Origin: Pieris napi
Taxonomy: Eukaryota; Arthropoda; Insecta; Lepidoptera; Pieridae
Reading direction: 5' to 3'
DNA length: 64,000 nucleotides
Assembly (NCBI RefSeq): GCF_905475465.1
Contig: NC_062259.1
Location: 12,100,501-12,164,500, forward strand
Shown: positions 1 to 12,489 of the stretch, piece after piece
How the letters are laid out: the number at the start of each line of letters is the position of its first letter
Numbering within the stretch: position 1 is the first letter of the stretch
Notes under the pieces: generated by a model
The model's database searches: none
Told to the model about the DNA's origin: nothing
What the model saw: the letters and a program-made list of their open reading frames with translations, nothing else
Translations under genes and position numbers: made by a program

Positions 1-1177
1 ATCGTCTATTTAAACGATTTACGAGTTTCAATATTAAACAACACAACATTTTATATTATTTATACAAGCTGGTATCAATAATATAAAATTATTTCGTTCA
101 TGTAAAATTGGTCATGTTGGCGTATTATAAATTGGATTCAAAGACGAGCCCTACTCTGAGAAGAAAGAACCCAAGAAACTCCAACCCACGCTAACATTAG
201 ATGTTTACATACAAGAACTGTAGTATACAGATACACTAATCGCAAGCAATCACTTTCATGCACAGAAACAGTTGCAAAGCAGAGTTTATTGAACTATATA
301 TAAAATTAACTCACCACAGTTCTGGAGTCCATTGCAGACAATATAGAAAACTCAAAGGAAAAACGTGGTATTCGTTCACGCGTTCACGATTACATACAAG
401 CGATTAATGAAAGCAGATGCTGATGTTTATACTTTATATAGCGTGCCCTGGGAACACGCGATGTGCAAAATCAATGTTATGCAAGAGGAAGGACGTGTGA
501 AGCATCTTTGCTAAGCCTTAGCAAACGCTTGCCTCTTCTTAGACTTACTCGACACAAAACGCTGAGAATTAGGGTTTATAAAAAGGCAGCCGACCCTCGC
601 GCGGATCTCTATTGCAAAAACGGAGTCCGAAAACCCGGCCTAATGGATAATCTTGGCCTTGCACTTTTGACATTATAAAACTGTCCTCAACTTCTCTACT
701 TGAATGTGGTCGTGGAGTTTTAATTACATGACCTGCCTGACTTTGAGTATCTACTCCTGAGTTCGAATCCTGGGCATTAACCTAGGTTTTTGTCTGATGA
801 AGATCTGAATACTATCCGTAAATATGTGCGTATCTGTAGTTATTAGTTGTAGATGGGCATTTGGCCATAGAATATTCGTTTAATTTTAATTATTTTAAAA
901 AGAGTTGTTGGGATACCTGAAGCTAAGTTTCATAATCGGTCAACGAGGCATACTTGAAATTCCACCCGTATTACCTGGACGTCCGTCGGCCCAGAACTGA
1001 GCTTTCTAGGAACCAGCTGCCTTTTAAAGAGGTTCTGAACCAATTCGACATATATATATATATATATATGTCCTCTCGCGAGTTTTCTTTAAATGTGAAT
1101 AAGGTCCCGCACCACAAGCATCGGAGAGATTAAATTTAATAAAAAAAATCTCTATATTTGTATATAACTTACAAAGT
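1..1177. other. Gene-free flank with repeat remnants
   Basis: No exon with splice signals and coding character was found. A tRNA-like B-box remnant (GAGTTCGAATCC) lies near 750, and a (TA)n run lies at about 1050-1070. A 71-codon open frame at 463-678 has no recognisable family and no splice context, so it is not called. Confidence 0.5.
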
Positions 1178-1432
1178 GCAGTGTTGGCCTAGTGGATTCA
1201 GCGCCGACTCTCATCCCTCAAGTCGTAGGTTCGATCCCCGGGTGTGGACCAATGGACTTTCTTACAATGTGACCATTTAACATTCGCTCGGTGAACGAGA
1301 ACATAGTGATTAAACCGGTATGCCTTAAACTGGTCATCTACTTACCTATTAGATTGACCAATGATTATGAAACAGATTCAGATATCTGAGGCCCAGACCT
1401 AAATAGGTTGTAGCGCCACTACTTTATTTTTA
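1178..1432 (+). repeat. tRNA-derived SINE, family 2
   Basis: The head carries Pol III promoter boxes: an A box TGGCCTAGTGG and a B box GGTTCGATCCCC. A body and a tail ending in TAGCGCCACT...TTTATTTTTAG follow. The same sequence recurs, in both orientations, at 12490, 24990, 25225, 28335, 37490, 40688, 46715, 52973, 56860 and 62437. This is the most complete plus-strand copy together with the one at 52973. Confidence 0.85.
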
Positions 1433-2346
1433 GTTTCAAAGTATGTATATATGTATTATATTTTTTACTAGTACAATACGAACTTGTATCGAGAGTGAAA
1501 ACGAGAGTCAATTGCTGTACTTTACAATGTTATTTGTTTACGAATGTCATTACTGGGCGTGGTGGCTATAAAATACTTGTTGTATTTTAATGATTTCACT
1601 ATATCTACCGCCTGCCTCTTGTGGATACTTTTTTTTTAATGGCTTTTATTTGTGCCAAGTGGGCACAAGGTACTTCGCCAGTGTCGTGTAGATGGAGAAG
1701 GCTCGAAGGAGATTGATCGGTGAAAATAATAATAATTAAAAAAGTTGAAATTCGATTGTTAGTTTTAAGACAGCATAGATTGTGGATACTTATACAATTA
1801 TACAGCAAAGTGTGTCGTATGTCTGAAACGTATAAGACTTGACATATTATGGAAGTCATTGCTTCGTTTCTGGATAACCCTTAGTGTATATAGTCTAAGA
1901 TAGTATATAACTCCCATGTTAAGGAAACTTCTTACTCCTTGTGTAAAGTAGTATTGGCAAAAAAAAATGTTTTCACTCTCTTCAAACTGTGCACAGAAAT
2001 CATAATATAAATCTATTCATGTACGACTAAAAAATTCAGATTCCAAATTTAAATTTACTGCCAGTTTTCAAATCAAGGGCGTTGAGGAGAACTGGCAATA
2101 ATTATTGTTATTCTTAAAATAGATTTCGATTTGAAGAAAACTATTTCATAACATTCTTCGTAGCCACACATCGGTAAAAGCTAAATGGCTTGAAAGTAGG
2201 CTCTCATAGTTTTTATTCAAATTCACACAGCTAACTACTCAAGACTTTAAATAATATTAATTTATTTTTATTCAATCAAGATATACCTTATATTAAAAAC
2301 AAACAATTATGATATATATTACAATTAAATTCTTATGTTAATAGCG
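1433..2346. other. Downstream flank of the 2347-4472 gene
   Basis: AT-rich DNA. On the minus strand it should hold the 3' UTR of the gene ending at 2347. The only recognisable item is the repeat fragment at 2040-2110. The antisense open frame at 1605-1859 has no coding character. Confidence 0.5.
2040..2110 (+). repeat. Fragment of repeat A (CAAGGGCGT family)
   Basis: It contains TTTACTGCCAGTTTTCAAATC, AAGGGCGT and GAACTGGCAATAA. The same order of motifs occurs in longer copies at 7095-7275, 53796-53990 and 62636-62770. It is probably the 3' end of a retroelement, but the family is not identified. Confidence 0.7.
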
Positions 2347-4472
2347 TTAATTCAAACTAATTGATGGTCGATTTTTCTCCTGGTTTTCTCTCTTTAAGAC
2401 ATTTCTCTAAAACAAAAAAAAAATGTTAACAAAGTGTTTGTTAATATAGCTTTATATTAGTATTCGTTTAAAAATATATATACTACAAACAATTTAGTAG
2501 CAGAGGAAAGACGAGGTGGGAAGATAATTTACAGAAGGAATGTTGAAGGTTAATTATCTAAATATTATATTAAGGAGAATATCAAGCCGAAAGAGAAAAA
2601 GAAGGATATATCTGGTTTTTCTTAAATAAAATACAGCACATATTAATTTTTTTCATAATTTAAAGTTTTTCTTCTTCGGTGACTAAAATTTTTATCGCAA
2701 AATTAAGTAATAAAATCTACGCCATGGCGTAGTACGGACTATTATCGTAAGAAAACTTAAATGTCTAAATATTTCTTAAAAATATATTTACCGTTAAACA
2801 ATTGCTTGGATTTTATGTTGATTCTAAACGTACCTGTGAACTCCTAAAATGTTTCCAAAGTCCATAACGTAGTTCCCAATCTTCAAAGAACAGCGTATCT
2901 TTATTCCAATTGGCGCGTTGATTATCAATCTTATAATCATCCAGCAACGGCGGATTAAGTTGTGGAGCGTCCTTCGCTCGTCTCGAGACAATTTCGTTGA
3001 CATATCGATACAACTCAGGGGCCTTATGTACCCAACATATAAGGGACATTAATGAGAGCACCACTGCATGCAGCCAGAACCGACACTTCTCAGGTATGTC
3101 TGTTGTTATGGCAAAGTCCTGAACAAACATTACCATGCACGTCACCGCTGCAGCTGTCAAACCGCAGGGCACTTCTAATACCAAACATGACATCAAATAG
3201 TATAGCGCTTCGATGTTAGCTTGATTGAAGTGGTACGTTTCGAATGCTTTAACAAAATAATCGTGGAATAACTCCCGATGCTCTCTTACGAATGCCTTGT
3301 CACTTCTATCATATTCCCCAACTTTCAATGGGACCTAAAGTGTTAATGGAACATTTGTTAATGTTGAATTAAAGGAAAATTAATATTTTCATCAAACAGA
3401 GAGAATACTATACCTGTGAAAATTCGTAATATATTGTTGGGACAATCAAGTAAGAACAATTCTTATGCCGATCAAAAAATCTTGCTAGTATTCGACATCC
3501 ACAGTAGCTGTATAAAGCATCAGTGGAACCGATCAGTTTCTTCACGATGTGATGAATGAAACCTGTTTGAAAGCTCTCGCGGTACCGACCGACTTCATAC
3601 AAAAGCGCTGCATAGTCTATTAAATTGGCCACTTCCAACACATTCTCTTTATCTATATTCACCATTGAAAACCAATGCAAAATTGTATTAACAATAGCTA
3701 GTTTATGTTTGTTTGAAGCTCGCTCGAAAATTCGCCGAAGACACACTTCAAATCCTTTTTTAAGATGCTGAAAGCTCGGTCGCTTATGACTCACATTATT
3801 GGTGAAGAAATTCAAAAAGCGTGTCACGAAAGGTAGCAAATGTTGGCTGTCGATCACCCAGTTCTTACTTTTCAAAAGCTCATATAGAACTCTCGTTCGA
3901 TGCCTTGCTGATACAATATCACTGAAAACTATACAATGGATGTCGGTGAGCATAACGTTGAATAGCGTGATCTTTCCGTTGTTGTAAAATAATATTACTT
4001 CGAGAATTTGTGCTACGAAATTCTCAAAGGTCCACAGAGACACTTCAGAGAAAAAACGTATAGTTGTTTTTATGACTAACTCGCCTTGTTCGGGGTGCAA
4101 AAACTCCATGACTTGGTGGAATATTTCTTCAGCTGTATTGAACTGTTTAGTTGCGAAACAAAGCCACAACTTACCGCTTAACTTATCCATTTTAAGCCGC
4201 ATACCGAAATAATATATAAGAGATAAAGATGAGTAGATAATCTCATTGGTGTCACACTTTTGTAAGGTCTCTTTCGTTGAATGGTCTAAGAAAATTTTTA
4301 GTTTCTTCAATGCAACTAATTTATTACTGTGAAAGATCGGATTGAGATCCACAGGTTTACAAAGTTCTTGAATGTGGTAAAGTATGTCTACCATGACTCT
4401 AGCACTCGGTGTTTTATTCCCCATTTTAATAAAACTCGCCGTAGCTTGGAAGTTTATGATGTCATTTGTCAT
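2347..4472 (-). CDS. Helical protein of unknown function, 3 exons, 539 aa
   Basis: I do not recognise the family. The model has three coding exons: 4472-3414, 3334-2834 and 2406-2347. Exon 1 (353 codons) ends CAG|GTATAG. Exon 2 follows a pyrimidine-rich TTTAG acceptor and joins in phase 0 (EFSQ|VPLKVGEYDRSDK). Exon 2 ends CAG|GTACGT, and a strong T-tract acceptor at 2407-2408 opens a 19-codon basic tail (RNVLKRENQEKNRP...) before TAA. Reading through that donor instead adds only six residues. The protein has no signal peptide. It is rich in amphipathic Leu/Phe helices, which suggests an ARM/HEAT-like superhelix; this is inference only. The ATG at 4472 is the first in the frame, but an upstream exon cannot be excluded. 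The last exon is the least certain part. Confidence 0.75.
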
Positions 4473-5690
4473 GTTATATGTTTTTTAAATTTGATAAAAG
4501 AGATTTCATGTTGTTTCTTATAATGCGTAGTCGCTACGTTATTTTATCTAGAAGCTTCATAGCTAATTGTGAACCCTTATTTCTTTTCTATATATATCTT
4601 TCAATCGGACTGATACTTAAATAAAAAGGTGCAAGCTAATAATAGTTTATTTTATAAACCTTTGACCAACAACGCCGCCGCGATTGTTTTCACGCTCTCT
4701 TCCCATTGATACTAACAATTTTCTATAAAAATATATTATTATTTTCTTATGAAACTAATGTATCTACTAATAGTACGGCGGCTATTTATTCTATAAAAAC
4801 TTGTTCGACCTATTAAATAATCTACAATAGTAGTAAATAGAACTTGCTCGTAATTTGTTTAGCAAAACACTTGCTTCGCACGAACGAACGCCAACGTCCG
4901 GAACAAAACGTTTACGTCATCACTTTCGTTGCGTTCTAGATTTATTGATAGGCAATGGCACCAATAGACGGTTATGTGATATGTTAACTTGAAAAAACTT
5001 TGGAACTCATTTGTGTTTAGCTTTGCAGCATACATCTAGTGGCGCTGCGGAGCTTTATTAGTTTCATAAAAGCCAGGACGACCCTGTCTTTTAACCGTCA
5101 TTCCTCCAAAATTAGACGACATATTGAAAGTTTGTGTAGATTTTTTTTGTTAAAAATTGTTCACTTCTATGTGTAATTACATATATGTGAATACTGTTCT
5201 TGGTTTTAACAGTGGCAACCTAATCAGCAAAGCGTGTATGTACATTGTACAGTGCGTATTAATACGATTGATTTTGATACTTTAAAAGCACGGAATAGCG
5301 AGATGCGCATAGTTAGTCGTTTTCCGTACGAACGATACGTTCTTGTAGTAGTAATGTTTAAATGCACATAACGGTGATAAAATATAAAATATTTATACAT
5401 TAAATAGTGACAAATATTATATAACCAAAATAAAACAGCAATTAAATTACTAATTTATTATAATGTTACCCATCTATAACAACACTGTTGCCTTAATCTA
5501 TCAGTCTTATTTAAAACATAAATAAATTATATTGTTTTATCGTAATATTAAAATTATCTCGATATAAATCTCTTTTCTTAGACAATATTGATATTACCGT
5601 GTTTCGCGTGTCTTTAATGACCCACAATGTACGAACGATTTAAAAAAGTAGACTTGAATTAACGGTCTGTCAAAAGAGGACCACACTGGG
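4473..5690. other. Intergenic, nothing recognised
   Basis: AT-rich spacer between the start of the 539-aa gene and the end of the secreted 153-aa gene. It should hold the promoter of the former, but no convincing TATA/initiator pair was seen. No coding or repeat match to the rest of the window was noticed. Confidence 0.5.
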
Positions 5691-5794
5691 TTTATTGACT
5701 ATATATACCATACCGCCTACTCAAGTAGTTCATTTGTTTTGAGTAACAAATACTTTTTAATTGGACATGTAACGGTACAATTATTAAAATATAT

Positions 5795-8700
5795 TTATTG
5801 TTGTGTTTGGGTCTTCGGTGACTCCGCGACAGACACTTGCTGCGGTACAGCGTAGCTTTGGGTGTAAGTTTGAGCCACGTACGGTCCGGGACTCTGTTCC
5901 TGGAGCTTCTCGGCTTCTTCAGGGGCCACTGGGCACATACAAGGCACCAATTGCACGTGTTGAAGGGATACGGGCGTAAGGCTAGCCCCGGCGGGAACAC
6001 TAATTGGGATTGGAGCCATGTTTTGCTGTAGTTGGACTTCTGGTTGCACGTACTGTTGGGGCTGGTACACCTTTCGTGACTCGTAAGGATAGATGTACTG
6101 GTATCTGTAGGATGGAGACATGTTCGGTGGTAGAGACTGTATCCATTTTTGCTGTGGTGTTCTGAAACAAACGGAAAGTCAGGTTTAGAAAATTTTCATA
6201 GAAATGAACCAACAAAATACACTCATACTGTTTTATTTGAAGTACTATCCCGCTTTAGTTAATACAATATATTTTATTAATTATTATCAGAGATAAATAT
6301 ACCTCTAATATAAACAACAAAGTATATAAAATAAAACAACAGCTATAAAACACAGAAATCGCATTGCATATAACATTCGCAACATATAAATTATTTACAA
6401 CTGAGCTTAAAATTCTTATGTTATTAATATTAATAATTATATGTTACTTTAAACATCTATTGTTAGTACAAAAAAATATACTTAATTGAAAAATAGGTGT
6501 AGACAAACAAAGGCTATCAAGAAAACCCAATGTATGTCCTGTATAATAGGTGCGAGAGGGACAAACAAATTAAAGAAACCAAAGATTACAAATAATAACA
6601 GTGCTTTTTTAAAATAAAATAACATTAAGTCAAAAACTTGAAGTAGAGACTCTTGGTACAAGTGCATAGGCGTTAATTAAAGATTTAAGTTGGCGCCTGG
6701 CAGTACAGCTGACCCAAGAGCTGGTGCTTTCCTCACTATGAATAAGTATCGCGAGGAAATGGTGCCAATATTAAAAGTACACTACCACAGGGACCAAACT
6801 TTTTAAATTTATATTAGGGTATCTTTTTACCAAATTTTAATTCAAAAACACTCACCCAGAATCTGAACCCCATTTCAGGAAAAAGGCTTCTGTGCTCGCT
6901 ATTAACGCCAAGGCGATTAGCATGAATACCTGAAAAATAAGGTTAGTAAATAAAAAGTAGCGGGGACTATACGATAGACCTTCGTTAATTGATCATAAAC
7001 TCGGCTTCCAAAAACTTATTATATTTTTACTAAGTCCATTCACAGGGAACATACTTTTAAAATTCGCTGTTGTTAAAGTAAAGTAAAAGTAAAAAAATCA
7101 TTTAATCACATAGGTAACATAATGTACACTTATGACTTGTCAGTAAAGAAATACATATTAATGCTTCTAATTTTACGTTTACTGCCAGTTCTCAAATCAA
7201 GGGCGTAGAACGGGAGAGAAGAACTGGCAATAAACTCTCCGCCACTCTTTTTAATCGCCATTTTTTGTTTTACAAAATGTTTGTAAGGAGCTTCAACCAT
7301 TACACCATGTCCCATGTGACATTTTAAGTAATTAATAATAATAACATAAATTAGAAACAAAGATTTGTCCTCTATTAGCAGAAGGTGAAATAGGAGCACG
7401 CACTAACATTCTCGTGGGAACAACACGCAAACTTCGACTATGTGAGTCGAAATAACCAACATCACCGCATACACGAATTCAAGTACGACCAGTCACCACA
7501 AGCAGCTTCGCATGCTCTAGAACGGGTATTTTTTTGGTAACTGTTTACATTAGCTTAGGATGTGTTTTAATCTAGTTTTTTTTAATGTATGGCGCAAACA
7601 GGCAGCAGGCTCACCCGATGTGAAGTGATATCGCTGCTCTCACACTCACATTGCCAGAGGCCTCGCATGTGCGTTGCGGCCTTTAATATTGACCGTAGTA
7701 ATTTGCGTGTTCTTCTTGCTATATTTAATATTACTGCTTTTAGTTTTAGTTATCTATTTATTATTATTGTAAAAAACTAAAATCAATATAGTTAAAAATA
7801 TTGAGAATACTCTCTGTGTTAGGAATAAAATAATTGCTTAAAAAAACCTATATATGAAATAAATATGGAAAATTCATTAATATTACGCGACCTACGAAAA
7901 TTATTGTTCGTAATTTCTAGTAAAAAATGTATTAGATAATGGTGAAATCGATCTCGAATACATAATTATCCCATGAGAAATTTAATGAGCCATTTATTTG
8001 TACCATTGACATCGCCATGATCACTTTTTGTTGTTATGTTAAACAAAGGAGTGGGTAATCAAGAATCCATCAAACGAATAAGTCTTGAACATTTTAATTA
8101 CTTTAGTAGGTACGATTCATTGTGGATTTATTCATAATAATATTTTTTTTTAAGACAATTCACACCAATTGACCGAGTCCCATACTAAGCTGGTGAAACT
8201 TGTGTTATGGGTACTAGGCAACGGATATACATACATATTATAGATAGATAGACATATAAATACATATTTTAACACCCAAAACCTAAGCACAACCAAATGC
8301 TCATCACATCGATGTTCGTCTCAGCCGGGGATCGAACCCGGGACCCATGGATTCGCAGTCAGGGGTACTAACCACTAAACCGACGTATAATGAGTCGTCA
8401 ATATATAAATATAAGGAAGGAGAGCTTCCGTTGCGTTTGTCTTGCCTTTTTTATCTGTTAGGTCATTACGATGGTGTTCTTCCCTAAAACGTAGAAACAT
8501 AGCCCAGATTTGTATCCACAACCTTACAGCTAAAAACTACATTGCTTATTTCGAATTGAGCTTTTGTCTATTTGTATATAACAATTTTTTTTTTAATTTT
8601 CCTACAATAAAGTTCACAAAGAGAGTGCGACTTTACATGAATTACAATCTAGCCTCTACAAGAATTATGGCTAATAAGTAATATTATATTGACATAATTA

Positions 8701-10351
8701 TCTACAATACTAGTGAATAGCTTAAACTAAGGTAATATTAATTAACAGTGTTGTATAACGTTTAGACAATATGTTTGTGTTTCCGAGATTACACCTGCTC
8801 TTATATTCAAAACACTAGGTTTATTAATTGAAAAGGTTTAGTTCTCTTTAGGCGTCTTATTTCTGTTGTGGCAAGAAGTTGCAAGGCAATCTCAGCATTC
8901 ACCTGGCTATGTTAAGTGAATTAAGGCAAACCTTATGTTTTTTAAAATAAAAGTTGAACTTTGATTCCATTTCAATTGAGTAGCGATGTTGAATACTTCA
9001 CACGAAACTCTGATACTTCAAATAGCTACAAAATGCGAACCCGACTGAAATGTTGAGCTTCAAAGCAATACAAAGCTTTCAAAATCAGCGATACGGATAT
9101 CCGTATCGCTGATTCACGTATCCGTCTCACATATGTGAGAGTCCTTTGAAATTGCATTTGAAAAAGGGATCGCTAACTATCAATCCGATTCTGTGAAGTT
9201 TAATCCATAGTTTCTTTGAGCAGTGTTGCCCTCAGGATTCGAAATAACTGCGTTTGACTTTCTGTTCTATGTGCCCAATTAACAATCACCCAATTTATTT
9301 TCGTTGGCGTCTTATGCATATAGAAGGGGTGTATGTATGTTCGAAATTTTCTAGTTCAGTATTGATTATGTAAATTACTCGTTAGCTTTAAAACAAAAAT
9401 CACACCGATTAAAGATTTGATACAATTTTCTAGGCAACTTTTACTCCGACATTCCGGGGATAAAATAAGATTCACAAACTCGAAATCCAAGCTGGCTAAG
9501 CGGAAGTTAAAAAAAATAAAACGCTCGCATTGTAATTATCAAGTCAAACATCAATGAGAAATAATTTTAATATGCGGCTCAGAACTGATGAATATGATAT
9601 TATGTATCAATAAAAACACGTCAAAAGATCGGCCGGCATTGATGGCTTCATATAACAATGACTTGCTTCATGCTTATCAATATAACTTATGCCTTATAAC
9701 AAAGGCATAAAGACGCAATTACAAAATATAATAAATCAATCTTGCTAATGGCCTGAAATAATAGCGATAAAAATGTATTTTCAATGTTGTATTTTTATTA
9801 TAATAAAGCCAATTGAATTGATATGGAAAACAATTTACTGAATACACCAAGGCATTTAAGAACTATTGATTTTGGTTTTATTATCACTAATCGGCTGTCG
9901 GCATTCGGCGAATTTTTATACAATTTGTTTTTATGAATGAATGCAACATTGTAATCGTTGTTGTCTTTACTGAGTAACCCTGCTGGTTATGATCTATTTG
10001 GTTTAACATTCAATAATGGCTACCTGAGATAATGGGCAGGTCGAAAAAAATCTAATCTACATATAGACAATTTATTTTACGACTATGAAAGCTCCGTTAT
10101 GCTTTTAAAACAAAATTAAATAATTTGCTAAACGTTTTAGATTATATTCATGACGTTAAGTGTACATAGAAACTTAGATGTAACTATGACTTGACGTCAA
10201 AATATGTGATTTAAAATCACAATTTTTTCGCTTTTATACTCCTAAAATATTTTAAAATTGTACAGAAATCGCAATTATATTTAACTTAATTAATAAAACC
10301 TTCGCTCTTATAACATCAATTTAAACTTACCAAATTACTTTGTTGATTCAT
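5795..10351 (-). CDS. Secreted Pro/Gln/Tyr-rich protein, 3 exons, 153 aa
   Basis: Coding exons are 10351-10331 (MNQQSNL), 6929-6856 and 6161-5795; introns are phase 0 and phase 2. Exon 1 ends TTG|GTAAGT. Exon 2 follows TTTTTCAG and ends TCTGG|GTGAGT. Exon 3 follows GTTTCAG. The joined N-terminus, MNQQSNLVFMLIALALIAS, is a signal peptide with likely cleavage after STEA (about residue 22). The mature part is rich in Gln, Pro, Tyr, Val and Ser (YRYQYIYPYES, QPQQYVQPEVQLQQ) and has only one nearby Cys pair (CMC), so it is low-complexity and extracellular. It resembles insect cuticle, silk or eggshell-type structural proteins in composition and gene structure, but it lacks a chitin-binding Rebers-Riddiford motif. 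The tiny first exon plus a 3.4 kb intron is the usual layout of moth cuticle genes. Function beyond secretion is not established. Confidence 0.85.
6683..6760 (-). repeat. Repeat B fragment (GGCGCC..CTGGTGC)
   Basis: The string TTTAAGTTGGCGCCTG...GAGCTGGTGCTTTCCTC is the reverse complement of the end of the repeats at 14148-14335 and 51805-51950. It lies in intron 2 of the 153-aa gene. Confidence 0.65.
7095..7275 (+). repeat. Repeat A copy
   Basis: Shares GTACACTTATGA, TTTACTGCCAGTT, CAAGGGCGTAGA, AGAAGAACTGGCAA and TCTCCGCCACTCTTTT with the copies at 53796 and 62636. It is intronic, in the 153-aa secreted protein gene. Confidence 0.75.
7580..7690 (-). repeat. Repeat C fragment (non-LTR 3' end type)
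   Basis: Read on the minus strand it runs ...GCAACGCACATGCGAGG...GTGATATCACTTCACATCGGGTGAGCCTGCTGCC. The same consensus occurs at 13320, 14849, 25815 and 28085. From general knowledge this is a common interspersed sequence in Lepidoptera, likely a LINE 3' end; the family was not verified. Confidence 0.6.
8152..8400 (-). repeat. tRNA-derived SINE, family 1
   Basis: The minus-strand head carries an A-box-like TTTAGTGGTTAGTACCCC and a B box GGGTTCGATCCCC. The body includes CCGTTGCCTAGTACCCATAA, and the 3' end is AATTGGTGTGAATTGTCTT. Near-identical copies lie at 11889-12131 (minus) and 46868-47125 (plus). The close similarity suggests recent activity. Confidence 0.85.
9083..9140. repeat. 32-bp perfect palindrome followed by a 16-bp palindrome
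   Basis: Positions 9083-9114 are a perfect inverted repeat with no spacer, centred on CGGATATCCG (half-site AATCAGCGATACGGAT). Ten bases on, 9125-9140 is a second perfect palindrome, TCTCACATATGTGAGA. Both lie in the 3.4 kb first intron of the 153-aa secreted protein gene. No function is assigned. Candidate explanations are a binding site for a symmetric dimer, or a transposon-end relic. Confidence 0.9.
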
Positions 10352-10419
10352 CACTATCAAAAATCACACGAAAACTAGAATAACCCAGATGGAAGTCGAA
10401 CGCACCCAAACCAAGTGCC

Positions 10420-10455
10420 GAATGATCGTTCCCATGGGATCATCTGTTTTTTATA
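10420..10455 (-). promoter_or_regulatory. TATA box and initiator of the 153-aa secreted protein gene
   Basis: On the minus strand TATAAAAAA starts at 10455. A perfect arthropod initiator TCATTC (consensus TCAKTY) occupies 10425-10420, placing the start nucleotide at 10423, 32 bases from the first T of the TATA box. The predicted 5' UTR is about 72 nt to the ATG at 10351. Confidence 0.75.
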
Positions 10456-10854
10456 CGCAGAGTGACCCAGTCCGTCCCTAAATGGTGTGTTATTCACGTA
10501 AAATCTTAGACGATTTCAATCCTTATAATGTACGACCGTCTTTGTAATTTACTGCGCCTTAACAATTCGTGAATTTTTTGTATACATTGGACATAAAACA
10601 ATTGACTAATAAATGAATATCAATTAATGAATCAATAATTATTTGCAGAAGTTATTATAAGAACGATTTACTTTTGTAGAAGTGGATGAAGGTTTGAAGG
10701 AATTAATGAGGCTTAAATATTACTATTATTATATAAGTATAACAATAGAAAAAGAGAAAGAAGAAGGAAAACAAATCTCAAGAAAAACATAGACCACAAC
10801 CCTCAACAATGGCAGACAATAATATTAAAAATGAAAATGACAACACAAACCATA

Positions 10855-11022
10855 GCGAAAGGCAAAAGGAGCAAAGGAAGACCACAAAAGAGATGGGAAG
10901 ATGACATCAGACAAGTGGCCGGAGTGATGAAGAACAGAGTGATCCAAGATAGACATGAATGGAAAAGGTTGGAGGAGGGCGTTGCCGACTGGCAAAGAGA
11001 TCTGCAGAAATCGATCGGATAG
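10855..11022 (+). mobile_element. LINE reverse-transcriptase C-terminus (fragment)
   Basis: Translation gives KGKRSKGRPQKRWEDDIRQ, then a segment ending DRHEWKRLEEGVADWQRDLQ and a stop. This is the Arg-rich GRPQ-RWxDDI tail typical of endonuclease/reverse transcriptases of RTE-like and related LINEs. It is followed by a TAA/ATT-rich tail near 11065-11100. Only the C-terminus remains. Confidence 0.8.
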
Positions 11023-11888
11023 TTTAATATAATGAACTATGTTTCTGTGTGTACCTAAGTTTATCTGAATAAATTGCTATATTATTATTATTACTTGTTA
11101 ATAATTAAAATATTGTATATTATATTATCCCAATTCTAGCTAATTAAATATAATTAATTCAATAGTAAGGTTAAATACTAATTTGTTTTGTGGTTCGCGG
11201 AGATAGATGAATTTATAAAACATAGTAGGTGTGCAATGCATTCATTATTTTAACATATAGCTGTAGTGGCGTTCTAAATTTAAAATATTTTAATCTCCGT
11301 TTACACTCAAGCTGTAGTGAAGAGTTAAAATAAGTTAAATATTTTACATACTTGTTTAACAAATCCCGCATTTTAATTACCAAAATCTCACGATTAAGAT
11401 GTCGTTAACCTACAGGAATAAGTACAGGTCCACGAACCTGCCATCAAGTTAATAATAATAATCTTATTAACTTATCTTCACTCCTATCTTTACTTAAAAT
11501 TACCGTTATATTATCCCGAATTTAAAGGAACAGGTACCACTTAAAGTTTCACAGCCTTTTAAACATGTCATGGATGAACTGATTTTGATTGCGTTCACAT
11601 GTTGTGCTTTGAATGTTTCTATCTGTGAATCCAAACGTTTTAGAGTAACTGTCCAATGTCCATATCATACAGATAGCAAGTAGTTGATTATCTCAAGAAA
11701 TTACATCTGAAGAAAGCTTTTTAAAAGCCGAATTTCAATTAACTAATATACAGACCAAGTTGTTAAATACGTAGGTACCTACTAACAACAGAAGAGTTCT
11801 ATTTTAAATGCACGTAAGTATGTTATTAATAGGAAAGCTAATACTAGTTAGCTAGTTAGTTAGTTTTTCATGTAATTTTTTTTCTTTA

Positions 11889-12131
11889 AAGACAATTCAC
11901 ACCAACTGACTTGGTCCCATGCTAACCTGGTGAAGCTTGTGTTATGGGTACTAGGCAACGGATATACATACATACTATAGATAGATAGACATATAAATAC
12001 ATATTTAAACACCCAAGACCTAAGCACAACACCAAATGCTCATCACACCGATGTTCGTCTCAGCCGGGGATCGAACCCGGGACCCATGGTTTCGCAGTCA
12101 GGGGTACTAACCACTAGACAAATGAGTAGTC
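11889..12131 (-). repeat. tRNA-derived SINE, family 1
   Basis: Near-identical to the copy at 8152-8400: the same B box, the same CCGTTGCCTAGTACCC block and the same GGTGTGAATTGTCTT end. It lies upstream of the 153-aa secreted gene. Confidence 0.85.
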
Positions 12132-12489
12132 AATTATAAATTTCACAGGCGACTCTGGACCGGGAGCGGTGAAAATTCTTCGTTTCGAAGGCTAAGTTAC
12201 GTATAAGAGACGGCGGAGTGGGTGAATTCGTTTATAAATTTATGATACGATCAGTGAATATTTATTTTGCTTCTGTTGAAATATTAATAAACTATTGTCT
12301 GTTGATAAACAGTAACCCGATATTTGCTGAAATCTGTAAGACGAGGTAAGAGCCGTCCTGCTACGGTGTCCCAACAAAAATTTAAATATCGTACCACAAA
12401 ATTTTGTACCACATAAATAAAACTTAATTTCCGTGAAACTGATCCAAATAAAAATAAATTGCCAAGAACACTTTTACATCTTAAAAAAA

